Below, one piece after another: positions 14,472-22,392 of a DNA stretch of 27,641 bases. The DNA lies in contig JBBRPS010000028.1 in the NCBI GenBank assembly GCA_038227745.1, positions 1 to 27,641 of the forward strand, in the 5' to 3' direction. The stretch comes from DASPXY01 sp038227745. GTDB lineage: Bacteria; Planctomycetota; Planctomycetia; Gemmatales; Gemmataceae. Below the pieces are notes generated by a model that worked only from the letters and a program-made list of their open reading frames with translations, was not told where the DNA came from and searched no databases. The number at the start of each line of letters is the position of its first letter. Position 1 is the stretch's first letter. Both the position numbers and the translations under genes were made by a program.

Positions 14472-15578
14472 ATGCGCATCACCGTCGAATGTCACGTCGA
14501 GGAGACGTCGCGCGTGCAGCAGGTGCGCGGCATCTTCGACCTTCCCGCCTCCGCCACGTCCGCGGTGTCGTGGGACGTGGAGCTGCCGCTGAGCGAGCGG
14601 CCCTGGAGCATCGGCCTGCTGGTCGGCCCGAGCGGCTGCGGCAAGAGCACCATCGCCCGTCACCTCTGGCCCGACGCCGTGCCTGGCCCGCAGCCTGGCT
14701 GGCCCGCCACCCGCTCCCTGCTCGACGGCTTCCCACCCGAAGTGCCGATCAAGGACCTCGTCGAGCTGCTCGCCAGCGTCGGCTTCAGCAGTCCGCCGGC
14801 GTGGCTGCGGCCATTCCATGTGCTCAGCACCGGGCAGCAGTTCCGCGTCACCCTGGCGTGGCTGCTCGCCGCCGCCCTGCCCGGCCGCACCATCGTCTAC
14901 GACGAATTTACGTCGGTTGTTGACAGAACGGTGGCGCGGGTGGGCAGCGCCGCCCTCGCGAAGACCGTCCGCCGCCGCGGCCAGCGCTTCGTCGCCGTGA
15001 CGTGCCACGAGGACGTCGAGGAGTGGCTGCAGCCCGACTGGGTGTACCGGCCGGCCGAGCGGCAGTTTACCTGGAGGTTGCTTCAACGCCGCCCGCCGAT
15101 CGAGCTGTCACTCTTTCGTTGCCGCCACACGGCGTGGGTCGCGTTCGCTGCGCATCACTATTTGAGCGGCCACCTGGTGCGCGGCGCCGCCTGCTTCCTC
15201 GCCACGTGGAAGGGGCAGCCCGTCGCGTTCAGCGCCTGGCTGCCGTTCGTTGGCCGCGGACCGCCGGGGCGGCGCGAGCACCGTACCGTGACTCTTCCGG
15301 ACTATCAGGGCGTGGGGATCGGCAATTCGGTCAGTGCCGCGGTCGCGTCGATGTGGAAGGCGCTGGGTTACCGGGCGACGAGCACGACAACGCACCCGGC
15401 GATGATCGCGGCGCGCTGCCGGTCGCCGCTGTGGCGCATGCACCGCCGGCCGTCGCTGTGCCGGAGCGTGGAGAAGAAGCTGCGGCGGCTGCGGCATGCG
15501 ACGACGCGACTGACGGCGGGCTTCACCTACGTCGGCCCCGCCCTGGACCGCGAGGAGGCGAAGGCATTGCATGGCTGA
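14472..15578 (+). CDS. ABC-type ATPase fused to a GNAT acyltransferase domain
   Basis: Of 368 residues, the first 200 form an ABC ATPase: Walker A GPSGCGKST (52-60), signature-like VLSTGQQFRV (117-126), Walker B TIVYDEFT (140-147) and H-loop TCHEDV (His179). Residues 205-368 form a GNAT-type domain: FAAHHYLSGHLVRGAACFL (225-243), then WKGQPVAFSAWLPF, the strand HRTVTLPDYQ and the acyl-CoA loop QGVGIGNSV (279-287). There is no membrane segment or partner permease, so it is not a transporter. The substrate is unknown; ATP-driven acylation of DNA, RNA or protein is possible, and phage Mu Mom shows that a GNAT fold can modify bases. It is sandwiched tightly between the ParB-like gene and an overlapping HTH gene. 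The start ATG 14472 has AGAGGA upstream. Confidence 0.85.
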   Translation: MRITVECHVEETSRVQQVRGIFDLPASATSAVSWDVELPLSERPWSIGLLVGPSGCGKSTIARHLWPDAVPGPQPGWPATRSLLDGFPPEVPIKDLVELLASVGFSSPPAWLRPFHVLSTGQQFRVTLAWLLAAALPGRTIVYDEFTSVVDRTVARVGSAALAKTVRRRGQRFVAVTCHEDVEEWLQPDWVYRPAERQFTWRLLQRRPPIELSLFRCRHTAWVAFAAHHYLSGHLVRGAACFLATWKGQPVAFSAWLPFVGRGPPGRREHRTVTLPDYQGVGIGNSVSAAVASMWKALGYRATSTTTHPAMIAARCRSPLWRMHRRPSLCRSVEKKLRRLRHATTRLTAGFTYVGPALDREEAKALHG

Positions 15579-16068
15579 GAACCGCCACCGCCTGACGCCC
15601 GTTCTGGGGCAACAGATCTGCGCCTACATCCGCGCCGGCGGCTACCCGCCGGTGGCGGCCGAGGCGGCGGGGGTGCCGCGCCGGCTGTTCCGCCGCTGGC
15701 TGGCGCGCGGGTTGAAGAAGCGGGCGCGCGCGCCGTACCGCGGCTTCGCGGAGGCGGTGCGGCAGGCGGCGGCGCAGGCGCGGCTGGCGGCGGAGACGGC
15801 CGCGTTCAAGAAGGACGCGGTGAACTGGCTCAAGAGCGGCCCGGGGCGCGAGACGGCGGCGCTGCCCGGCTGGTCGATGCCGGTCAAGGCTCGTCCCGCG
15901 GACAAGCGCCGCGAGAATCCGCTGCTGCAGCCCGAGGTCGCGCGCCTGGTCGCCGCACTGCTGGAAGCGCTGACGCCGTTCCCCGAGGCGCGGACCGCCG
16001 CGGCCGCCGCCATCGAGGGCGCACGCCAGGCGGCGGCCGCGCCGCCGCGGGGTGGCGCGGCGGAGTGA
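15571..16068 (+). CDS. HTH protein, candidate small terminase subunit
   Basis: The start overlaps the end of the ATPase-GNAT gene by 8 bases, so translation is coupled. The 165-residue protein opens with a helix-turn-helix: LGQQICAYIRAGGYPPVAAEAAGVPRRLFRRWLARG (about 12-47). Then comes PYRGFAEAVRQAAAQARLAAETAAFKKDAVNWLKSG (about 55-91), a pattern common in small terminase and Nu1-like packaging proteins, where this segment reads AxxxPKxxxWWLERR. The C-terminal part is basic and alanine-rich. Small terminases recognise the packaging site and hand DNA to TerL. The gene is last in the block, at the opposite end from terL. A transposase-like HTH regulator is the alternative. Confidence 0.65.
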   Translation: MAENRHRLTPVLGQQICAYIRAGGYPPVAAEAAGVPRRLFRRWLARGLKKRARAPYRGFAEAVRQAAAQARLAAETAAFKKDAVNWLKSGPGRETAALPGWSMPVKARPADKRRENPLLQPEVARLVAALLEALTPFPEARTAAAAAIEGARQAAAAPPRGGAAE

Positions 16069-16091
16069 CTGCCACTGGCCGGAAAACGAAA

Positions 16092-16126
16092 GCCCCCGCG
16101 CCGGGGAAGGACTCCGGCACGGGGGC
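16092..16126. terminator. Bidirectional terminator hairpin closing the head block
   Basis: Arms 16092-16104 (GCCCCCGCGCCGG) and 16114-16126 pair with one mismatch around a 9-base loop. It lies between convergent genes ending at 16068 (plus) and 16163 (minus). No long T run follows on either strand. Confidence 0.6.
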
Positions 16127-16131
16127 CACAG

Positions 16132-16148
16132 GATAGGGCGGCCCTATC
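16132..16148. repeat. Short palindrome GATAGGG-CGG-CCCTATC
   Basis: Perfect 7-bp arms around CGG, in the same convergent gap as the terminator hairpin and nearer the minus-strand gene. Probably part of the termination region. Confidence 0.6.
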
Positions 16149-16162
16149 GCCCGCCCGTCTGC

Positions 16163-18550
16163 TCATTTCTTCGCGGCGACGAACAGGCGGTCGATGTCCG
16201 CGTCGCTCATCTCCTCCACGCCGTCGCCCAGGTCGATCACCAGGGCGGTCCGGCTCGGCGTCACCCAGACGAGATGATTGCCGAGCTGGAACACCTCGCG
16301 CACCTGCGGCTGCCGCTCCAGGATGCGGAAGTACGCCTTGCTCATCGCCTTCACCGCGACAGTCTTCATCTTGGCGTCGAAGCCATCGTCGATCCACACG
16401 CCGCCGACTTCGAGGCAGGTGCGGTTCTGCACGCGCCGCACCGCCGACTGCGTCAGCCGCGTCTGGCTGCGCAGCTTCTCCGTTTCCAGAGACAGGTTGA
16501 CGCCGAGCCGGCCGCTCTGCACCCCATCCAGGTCGCGGCGCGAGAGCAGTTGACGGGCCATCTCGAACGATTTCACCTGGTCGCGGGCCTCGGCCAGGGC
16601 CTTGCCCTTCTTATCGCCGGCAGGGGCCGACGACGGCGCCTCCTTGAACGCCTCGTCCGCCAGCTTGGCGCGGAAGTCCCCCGCACCGCGGTCACCCTTT
16701 TCCGCCGCCTGCTTGGCGAACTCCCGCACCGTCCCCTTTCGTCCGTTGCCGCCGCCGCCGGGCATCAGGCCAGGGGGGACGAATCCGGGGCGCCCGGGGC
16801 CGCCGCCCGCCACCGGCACCGGCCCATCCGGCACGACGAGGTAGCTGGTGTAGGGGGTGGTGATGCCGTAGCGCTTGGCGAGGGTGACCACCTCATCGAC
16901 CAGCTCTTTCTTCTGGCCGTTGGCGCGGATCTGGTCGAGCAGGTAGCCGACCTTCCGCCGCGCCCACAGGTCTTCCACGAACGCCCGCTCGTCCTTCGTC
17001 TTCTTCGGGAAGGCGACCTCGTAGACGAACTCCTGCGGCTCACTACCGACGTTGCCGGTCAGTTTGATCGCGACATGGCCGTCGCCGGTGTAGCGGCCGA
17101 GGACGACGAGCTGGCTGCCGTGGAAGAGGTCGGGCAACTGCGGCGGGTACACCTCCGACAGCTTGATGCCCGAGCCGACGGTGAGCTTGAGGTCGGTGAG
17201 GACGGGGTTGCTGATCTTGGCGTACAGGCCGCTCACCTTGTGCTCGATGTCCTCCGTCTCGCGGACATACGTGGCCAGCGCGCGGCTCTGCTCGGCCATC
17301 GCGTCGAGCATGGTGGCGTTGACGTCGTCGCCCACGCCGAACGTGAAGATGCGCGTGTTCGCCGTGTTCTTGGCCGCCATGTTCTTCAGGATCTTCTCGG
17401 CGTCCGTCTCACCGATCGTGGGACGGCCGTCGGTGAAGAAGACGACGGTGAAGGTGCGGCCCGTGTCGCCGGCGCGCATCGCCAGGGCGGCAAGCATGGC
17501 GTCGTTGATCGCGGTGCCGCCCGTCGCCTCCAGACCGTCCACCCACTTCCGCGCCGCCTCCAGATGGTCCTTCGTCGCCGGCAGGAGGCTCTCGTTGTAC
17601 TTGTTGACCGTGGTCGCGAAGTTGATGAGGGCGAAGCGGTCCTTGTCGGCGAGGTTGTTGAGGCAGTACTTCAGGCCGTTGCGGGCCTGGGTCATGCGCT
17701 TGCCGCGCATGCTGCCCGACGTGTCGAGCACGAACACCATGTCGCGCGGCACCTGCCGCACCTTGGAGAGTTCCGCGCGCGGCGAGATGAGCAGCATGAC
17801 GTAGCCGGCGGCGTCGCCGATCGGGCGGTGCGCCAGGGCGGTGAGGCCGACGTCCTTGCCGCCGGCGCTGTAGTAGAGCTGGAAGTCCTTGTCGAGGGCG
17901 GCGCCGTCCTTGACGAAGCTCACGCGGGCCTCGCGGTCGCTCGGCCGCGTCATGGTGACGGCGTGGGAGGGGCTGTAGATGTTCTGCAGGGCGTGCTGCG
18001 ACTTCAGGCTCACCTCGATGCTGAATTTCTCCAGCACGCTCGCCGCCCTGGCGTCGGTCTTCAGCGGATAGACATACTCCACCAAGCCGTTTTCGGAAGG
18101 CGCGACGGAGGTGTAACTGAGGCGGATCTTCTGGTCACCCTTGGGGGGCACCGGGAAGACGCGCAGGCGCAGGAGGTTGTTGCCCATGTACTCCAGCAGG
18201 CCGGGATCCTGGGTGCGCTGGACGATGGCGGTGTAGATCTGGCGGGCCTTGTCGGCCTCCACCAGCTCGCCCTGCACCTCGGAGCCGTTGACCCACATGG
18301 AGAACTTGCGGACGCTGGCGCCCTTGGGGACGGGGAAGATGTACGTGGCTTCGAGCTGGCGGTCGGTGTGGTTGCGGAAGGTCTGCTCGACGGTGGTGAC
18401 GGCCACCTGGTCGTCGATGGCGATGCGCACCTGGTGGTTGAGCATCGCCAGCGGCGGCAGCTTCTTCTCCGTCGGCACCAGCAGCCCTGCTGCCCGGACC
18501 GGCGGCGCCGCCAGCAGCAACACCGCCACGATGGGCAAATAGCGTCGCAT
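16163..18550 (-). CDS. Secreted VIT and von Willebrand factor A domain protein
   Basis: This 795-residue protein has a signal peptide (MRRYLPIVAVLLLAAPPVRA, 1-20). A VIT domain follows (about 23-150), with LNHQVRIAIDDQVAVTTVEQ, ATYIFPVPKGASV and RVFPVPPKGDQKIRLSY. The vWA domain (about 268-450) has an intact MIDAS: DTSGS (276-280), GGTAINDAM and FFTDGRPT. Bacterial relatives of inter-alpha-trypsin inhibitor heavy chains bind proteins or metal at the surface. A glycine/proline-rich linker near 590-610 precedes a coiled, charged C-terminal third unique to planctomycete members. ATG 18550 is chosen for the signal peptide; the frame is open upstream to 19027 but runs antisense into the divergent gene. 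Promoters for both divergent genes must lie in 18551-18821. Confidence 0.88.
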   Translation of the reverse strand: MRRYLPIVAVLLLAAPPVRAAGLLVPTEKKLPPLAMLNHQVRIAIDDQVAVTTVEQTFRNHTDRQLEATYIFPVPKGASVRKFSMWVNGSEVQGELVEADKARQIYTAIVQRTQDPGLLEYMGNNLLRLRVFPVPPKGDQKIRLSYTSVAPSENGLVEYVYPLKTDARAASVLEKFSIEVSLKSQHALQNIYSPSHAVTMTRPSDREARVSFVKDGAALDKDFQLYYSAGGKDVGLTALAHRPIGDAAGYVMLLISPRAELSKVRQVPRDMVFVLDTSGSMRGKRMTQARNGLKYCLNNLADKDRFALINFATTVNKYNESLLPATKDHLEAARKWVDGLEATGGTAINDAMLAALAMRAGDTGRTFTVVFFTDGRPTIGETDAEKILKNMAAKNTANTRIFTFGVGDDVNATMLDAMAEQSRALATYVRETEDIEHKVSGLYAKISNPVLTDLKLTVGSGIKLSEVYPPQLPDLFHGSQLVVLGRYTGDGHVAIKLTGNVGSEPQEFVYEVAFPKKTKDERAFVEDLWARRKVGYLLDQIRANGQKKELVDEVVTLAKRYGITTPYTSYLVVPDGPVPVAGGGPGRPGFVPPGLMPGGGGNGRKGTVREFAKQAAEKGDRGAGDFRAKLADEAFKEAPSSAPAGDKKGKALAEARDQVKSFEMARQLLSRRDLDGVQSGRLGVNLSLETEKLRSQTRLTQSAVRRVQNRTCLEVGGVWIDDGFDAKMKTVAVKAMSKAYFRILERQPQVREVFQLGNHLVWVTPSRTALVIDLGDGVEEMSDADIDRLFVAAKK

Positions 18551-18643
18551 GGGGAACCCCTTTCGATTGTGCGGAACGTGTCTCCACCACATAGACGGAA
18601 GCCGTGGCGGTTCGGATTGCCCGGCGCCGAAGGAAACGCTGCT

Positions 18644-18704
18644 CGTGGGGACGAGCTGCCAGCTTGTCCCTGGGGGAGGGACAAGCTGGCAGCTCGTCCC
18701 CACG
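18644..18704. repeat. Perfect 27-bp inverted repeat between divergent genes
   Basis: Arms 18644-18670 and 18678-18704 are exact reverse complements around TGGGGGA; the core of the arm is GGGGACGAGCTGCCAGCTTG. It lies in the 271-bp gap between divergently transcribed genes. I recognise it as a dispersed planctomycete palindrome. It is close to the promoter at 18723. Confidence 0.9.
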
Positions 18705-18722
18705 ACCGGGCCGGGATTCTCC

Positions 18723-18751
18723 TTGACAGCGGCCCCTGGCTGGGTCATTTT
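18723..18751 (+). promoter_or_regulatory. Candidate sigma-70-like promoter of the amine oxidase-like gene
   Basis: Perfect TTGACA (18723-18728), 17-base spacer, CATTTT (18746-18751). It lies about 70 bases before ATG 18822 and just after the 27-bp inverted repeat. The same TTGACA-17-CATNNT layout stands before the gene at 2944. Confidence 0.4.
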
Positions 18752-18821
18752 GGGAAACGTTCCGGATACACCGCGACCGGCCGGCCGTGCCGGCGCTGTC
18801 CGTTTCACAGGAGAAACACCC

Positions 18822-20600
18822 ATGAAGCGCACCTGCACCCTCGCCCTGGGGTCGCTGACCGCCCTGGCCCTCCTGACCGTCCCCGGTCCGGGCCGCGGCC
18901 AGGACACGGACGTCCTCACCAAGATCTCCACGAAGACCCTGGAGAGCATCCTGGGCGACCTGAGCATCGAGCACGACAAAAAAGCCATGCGCGACCGGGA
19001 CGGCACCCCCAGTCGGGAGAGCTTCATCTACACCTTCCGGCGGAACGACCGTCCCGTCGCCCTCCTCTTCTACGGCGGCCGGGAGCTGATGCTCCAGTAC
19101 CGCCGCGACAAGCTGCCCTACAAGACGGTCAACGCCTGGAACGAGGCGGCCCACTTCAGTCGGGCGTACAGCGTGAGGAACGACGCGCTGCTGGAGTGGA
19201 ACCTCGATTGCGTGGGCGGCGTGACGCGCGACACCGTCAAGCAGTTCGTCCGCCGTTTCGACGAGGACATGACGAAGTTCGAGGAGTTCGTCAAGGACCG
19301 CAGGGATGAGGATCCCGCCACGGTCGCCGAGGCGGGGCCGCGCCGCAAGCTGCCGGTCCAGTTCCGCGACGGCGACGGCCAGAAGCGCATCGAGGTCACC
19401 TTCCCGCTCGGCAAGAAGGACTGGCAAACCGCCTGGAAGATCGAGTGGGACGTCGAGAAGCGCCCCGTCCCCAAACACCTGCGGACCGCGTTCACCCAGG
19501 TCAAGGAGAACGTCTACTTCCGCATCAAGGACGCCTGGTTCCGCGCCGGGCCGACCGAGAAGGACGAGTGGATCCAGGTCCTGGAGGACGCCCGCCTCTC
19601 TGAGCTGTTCGTGCCCTACGGCGACGGCGAGACGCGCTGGCGCGACGTGCTCGACCACGGCCGGCTGTGGAAGATCATGGACGAGGAGACGGAGTGCGGG
19701 CCGAACGGCCAGGTGCTCGGCCGCGACCGGGTCGTGGTCGGCGAGACGCGCGACCGCGGCATCATTTACAAGGACGTCAACGGCCGGGCGCGGCGCGGGC
19801 AGAGTTTCGTGCTGTGGGCGAACCTGAACGCGGGCAACTACAACTACCTGATCCAGTACGGCTTCCAGGACGACGGCACGGTCACCTTCCACGCCGGCGC
19901 GACGGGGCGGAACCTGCACCTGGGCAACCAGAGCAAGGCCGAGTTCCCGCGCATGGGCCACGTCCACAGCGCCTGCTGGCGGCTGGGCGTGCGCCTCGGC
20001 CCCGAGGGGCAGTGGGGCAACACGGCCTACCTGGTCAAGCACCTCGAGACGGAGAACGGCAAGGGCCGGGCGGAGCAGGCGGCCGAGCTGTTCAACGGGG
20101 GGAACGAGGGGCCGGCGAAGTGGGTGCCGGAGGAGTTCACGCGGCTGCGCGTCGAGAACGAGCAGGTGACCGTCGGCCGCAACCGCCAGCCGATCGCCTA
20201 CGAGCTGGTGCCGCTGCGCCAGGGGACGGCCCGGCACTACGGCGCGCGGCTGAGCAAGGAGGGCGCGCGGCAGACGGAGGAGTTCACCCTGCACGACTTC
20301 TGGGTGACGCGCAAGGACTCGGAGGTCGCGGACTACACGGAGCTGCCGAAGTACTTCACGGACCTGAAGAAGGAGGGCAAGGAGCCGCGCAAGGTGGTGG
20401 CGACGGACCTGGTGCTGTGGTACACGTCGTCGATCCTGCACGACCCGCGCACGGAGGACGGCCTGGCGAGCAAGCACGGCGAGGCGCCGGTGGGGCCGGC
20501 GCTGGTGGCGTGGAGCGGCTTCGAGTTGCGGCCGCGGCACGTCTTCGCGAGCACGCCGCTGTTCCAACCCTTGCCGCTGAAGAAGAAGAACGCCCCGTAG
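18822..20600 (+). CDS. Secreted YbjN-like domain fused to a copper amine oxidase-like domain
   Basis: The 592-residue protein has a signal peptide (about 1-26). Residues 30-158 look like a YbjN-type domain: KTVNAWNEAAHFSRAYSVRN, ALLEWNLDCVGGVTRDTVKQ, FVRRFDEDMTKFEEFV. From about 165 on it resembles the copper amine oxidase catalytic domain. LSELFVPYGD (259-268) precedes LDHG (Asp278, in the place of the catalytic base). AGNYNYLIQYGFQDDGTV (337-354) carries Tyr340 where topaquinone forms, but with Asn for the usual Asp/Glu after it. HVHSACWRLGV supplies the copper ligands His380 and His382, and ILHDPRTED gives the third, His540. The enzymes oxidise primary amines with release of hydrogen peroxide and ammonia. 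Activity is plausible, not certain. AGGAG precedes the ATG. Confidence 0.75.
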   Translation: MKRTCTLALGSLTALALLTVPGPGRGQDTDVLTKISTKTLESILGDLSIEHDKKAMRDRDGTPSRESFIYTFRRNDRPVALLFYGGRELMLQYRRDKLPYKTVNAWNEAAHFSRAYSVRNDALLEWNLDCVGGVTRDTVKQFVRRFDEDMTKFEEFVKDRRDEDPATVAEAGPRRKLPVQFRDGDGQKRIEVTFPLGKKDWQTAWKIEWDVEKRPVPKHLRTAFTQVKENVYFRIKDAWFRAGPTEKDEWIQVLEDARLSELFVPYGDGETRWRDVLDHGRLWKIMDEETECGPNGQVLGRDRVVVGETRDRGIIYKDVNGRARRGQSFVLWANLNAGNYNYLIQYGFQDDGTVTFHAGATGRNLHLGNQSKAEFPRMGHVHSACWRLGVRLGPEGQWGNTAYLVKHLETENGKGRAEQAAELFNGGNEGPAKWVPEEFTRLRVENEQVTVGRNRQPIAYELVPLRQGTARHYGARLSKEGARQTEEFTLHDFWVTRKDSEVADYTELPKYFTDLKKEGKEPRKVVATDLVLWYTSSILHDPRTEDGLASKHGEAPVGPALVAWSGFELRPRHVFASTPLFQPLPLKKKNAP

Positions 20601-20609
20601 GCGTTCGGG

Positions 20610-20646
20610 GTGTGTGGGCGACTCGCTCCGCGAGTCGCCCACACAC
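20610..20646. terminator. Perfect 17-bp hairpin between convergent genes
   Basis: Arms 20610-20626 and 20630-20646 are exact reverse complements around TCC; the core is TGTGTGGGCGACTCGC. It lies in the 48-bp gap between the amine oxidase-like gene and the convergent WD40 gene, so it likely terminates both. No T run is seen. Confidence 0.7.
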
Positions 20647-20648
20647 AT

Positions 20649-22145
20649 TCAGCCGCGCCCTTTCTCTCCCTGCCGGGTCAGGCGCTGGAGCGCCTCGACT
20701 GCCTCGGTGCGCAGGCGGCGGATCAACCCGTCGCGGGCGATCTCCTCCAGCGCCCGCCGTGACTCCGTGCTCCCCAGCCCTTCGAGTAGTTCCAGCGCCT
20801 CCAGGCAGCGGACGCCGTCCGGTGCCAGCGCCGGCTCCTTGAGCTTCTCGAGGAGCTGGTGCGCCCGCCGCGCGGCCTCGGCGGAGGGCCGCGCGGCCAG
20901 CAGTTTGCGCAAGGGCACCTCGACCACCTCGCCGTACTGCGCCAGTTCCGCCGACGCCTGCCGCCGCAGACCGTAGCTGCGCGCGTCGAGGTCGCGCACC
21001 AGTTTCGCGACGCGCTCCGGATCGACCTTCGGCACCGCCACGCGGCGCAGCCGCTCGCGCAGGAACGGCACGGCGCCGTCGCCCGCGCCGGCGAGCCTGC
21101 GGAATGCGGCGTCGGCGCGGGCGTGGTCCGCGGCGGCGAGGTCGTCCCAGAACTTCTCCAGTTCCCGCGCCGACAGGACGGCGGGCTTGCTCGGCCTCAC
21201 CAAATCGCGGGTCGCCACGCTCCACAGCCGCGCCCTGCCGTCGTCACCCGCGGTCGCCAGTACCTTGCCGTCCGGCGTCAGGGCCAGGTCGGTGACGGGG
21301 GCGCGCAGGCCGGTGAGCTGCCGCCGTGCCCGGCCGCGCTCGACGTCCCAGAGGCGGACGGCCCGCCCCCCGGACGCGATCGCGGCCAGCACCTTGCCGT
21401 CGGCGGAGAAGGCGAGGCGGACCGCCGTCTCCGGCAGCCCCTCGAAACGGCGGACTTCGCGCCCCGTGCCGATCTCCCACAGGCGAATTATCTTGTCGGT
21501 GTTGCCGCTGACGGCGGTCTTGCCGTCCGGGGAGAGGGCGAGCGCGCGCGCCGGGCCGACGCGCAGCTGCCGGTAGCCCAGCCCGGTCGCGTCGGAGAGC
21601 TGGATCTGTCCGTTGGCGTAGCCCCAGGCGGTGGTCTTACCGTCGGGCGAGACGGCGGCGAAGCCGTCGCCGGGCGGGTTGCCCATGCGGCTGCCGCTGG
21701 CGCCGCCGCGAGTGTGGTGCCAGATCAGGCGCTCGCCGACGCCGACCGCGGTGACCGAGGTGCCGTCGGCGGAGAACGCGAGGTGGTGGCCGAGGAACGA
21801 CAGCAGGCCGCCGCCGATGGTCTTCGTCTGCCGCCCGGTCGCCGTGTCGTGCAGGGCCAGCGCCCCGCCGACGGGCTTGAGCACCAGCGTCTTGCCGTCC
21901 GGGGCGAAGGCGATGCCCTTGACCGGCCCCGAGGCGCGGATGGTGCAGACCTCCTTGCCGGAGGCGACGTTGACGAGGCGCACGGCGCCGTCTTGCCCGG
22001 CGGAGGCGAGCACCTTGCCGTCGGGCGACAGGGCCACCGCCCAGACGGCCCCCTGGTGCGCGACTTCGAGAAGGGGCGGCTCGGCGCGAGCGGCGGCCGC
22101 GAGGAAGAGGGGGGCGGCGAGGAGGCAGACAAGGGGTCGGTGCAT
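20649..22145 (-). CDS. Secreted WD40-repeat protein with a helical C-terminal domain
   Basis: This 498-residue protein has a signal peptide (MHRPLVCLLAAPLFLAAAARA). About seven WD40-type repeats follow, of the form GxVxxxAxSPDGKxLASAGxDGxVRLWD, with clear ones at 30-65, 190-240, 245-275 and 285-320. The helical tail (about 335-490) reads LEKFWDDLAAADHARADAAFRRL...VPFLRERL...LVRDLDARSYGLRRQASAELAQYG. This is a recurrent planctomycete architecture resembling HEAT or PBS-lyase helices. It is a scaffold for protein binding, probably periplasmic, with partner unknown. ATG 22145 is chosen for the signal peptide; ATG 22184 would add 13 basic residues. It converges on the amine oxidase-like gene. Confidence 0.85.
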   Translation of the reverse strand: MHRPLVCLLAAPLFLAAAARAEPPLLEVAHQGAVWAVALSPDGKVLASAGQDGAVRLVNVASGKEVCTIRASGPVKGIAFAPDGKTLVLKPVGGALALHDTATGRQTKTIGGGLLSFLGHHLAFSADGTSVTAVGVGERLIWHHTRGGASGSRMGNPPGDGFAAVSPDGKTTAWGYANGQIQLSDATGLGYRQLRVGPARALALSPDGKTAVSGNTDKIIRLWEIGTGREVRRFEGLPETAVRLAFSADGKVLAAIASGGRAVRLWDVERGRARRQLTGLRAPVTDLALTPDGKVLATAGDDGRARLWSVATRDLVRPSKPAVLSARELEKFWDDLAAADHARADAAFRRLAGAGDGAVPFLRERLRRVAVPKVDPERVAKLVRDLDARSYGLRRQASAELAQYGEVVEVPLRKLLAARPSAEAARRAHQLLEKLKEPALAPDGVRCLEALELLEGLGSTESRRALEEIARDGLIRRLRTEAVEALQRLTRQGEKGRG

Positions 22146-22289
22146 GGCCGGGGTCCTGAAGCGGGTTGCCGTGTTGCGCTTCATGATACCCGGAGCCGGC
22201 CCGGAGAGCACCCCGCAAATCCGCGGGGGTATTCTCGAGGAGGGGACGAACCAAGGAATCACCGAAGAAGGACTTCCCGGTTTGGCGAG

Positions 22290-22310
22290 CCGCCGGGTTT
22301 ACCCCGGCGG
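22290..22310. repeat. Small palindrome CCGCCGGG-N5-CCCGGCGG
   Basis: Perfect 8-bp arms around TTTAC. It lies upstream of the WD40 gene, in the 605-bp stretch 22146-22750 that holds no intact gene. The stem with a GGGTTTACCCC centre is a type I recognise from planctomycete intergenic DNA. Confidence 0.6.
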
Positions 22311-22392
22311 GGGCAGGCCGGAACCCTGGCGTCCCGGGTTAGGGGTCAGCTCCGTGTCGGCAGGGCTTCGCCGGGGATGCCGCCGACCAGGG

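Noticed and set aside
14472..15578. ABC transporter ATP-binding subunit
   Set aside because: No permease or membrane segments nearby, and the C-terminal half is a GNAT-type domain.
16052..19309. 1085-codon plus-strand open frame
   Set aside because: Antisense to the VIT/vWA gene, whose domains are unmistakable.
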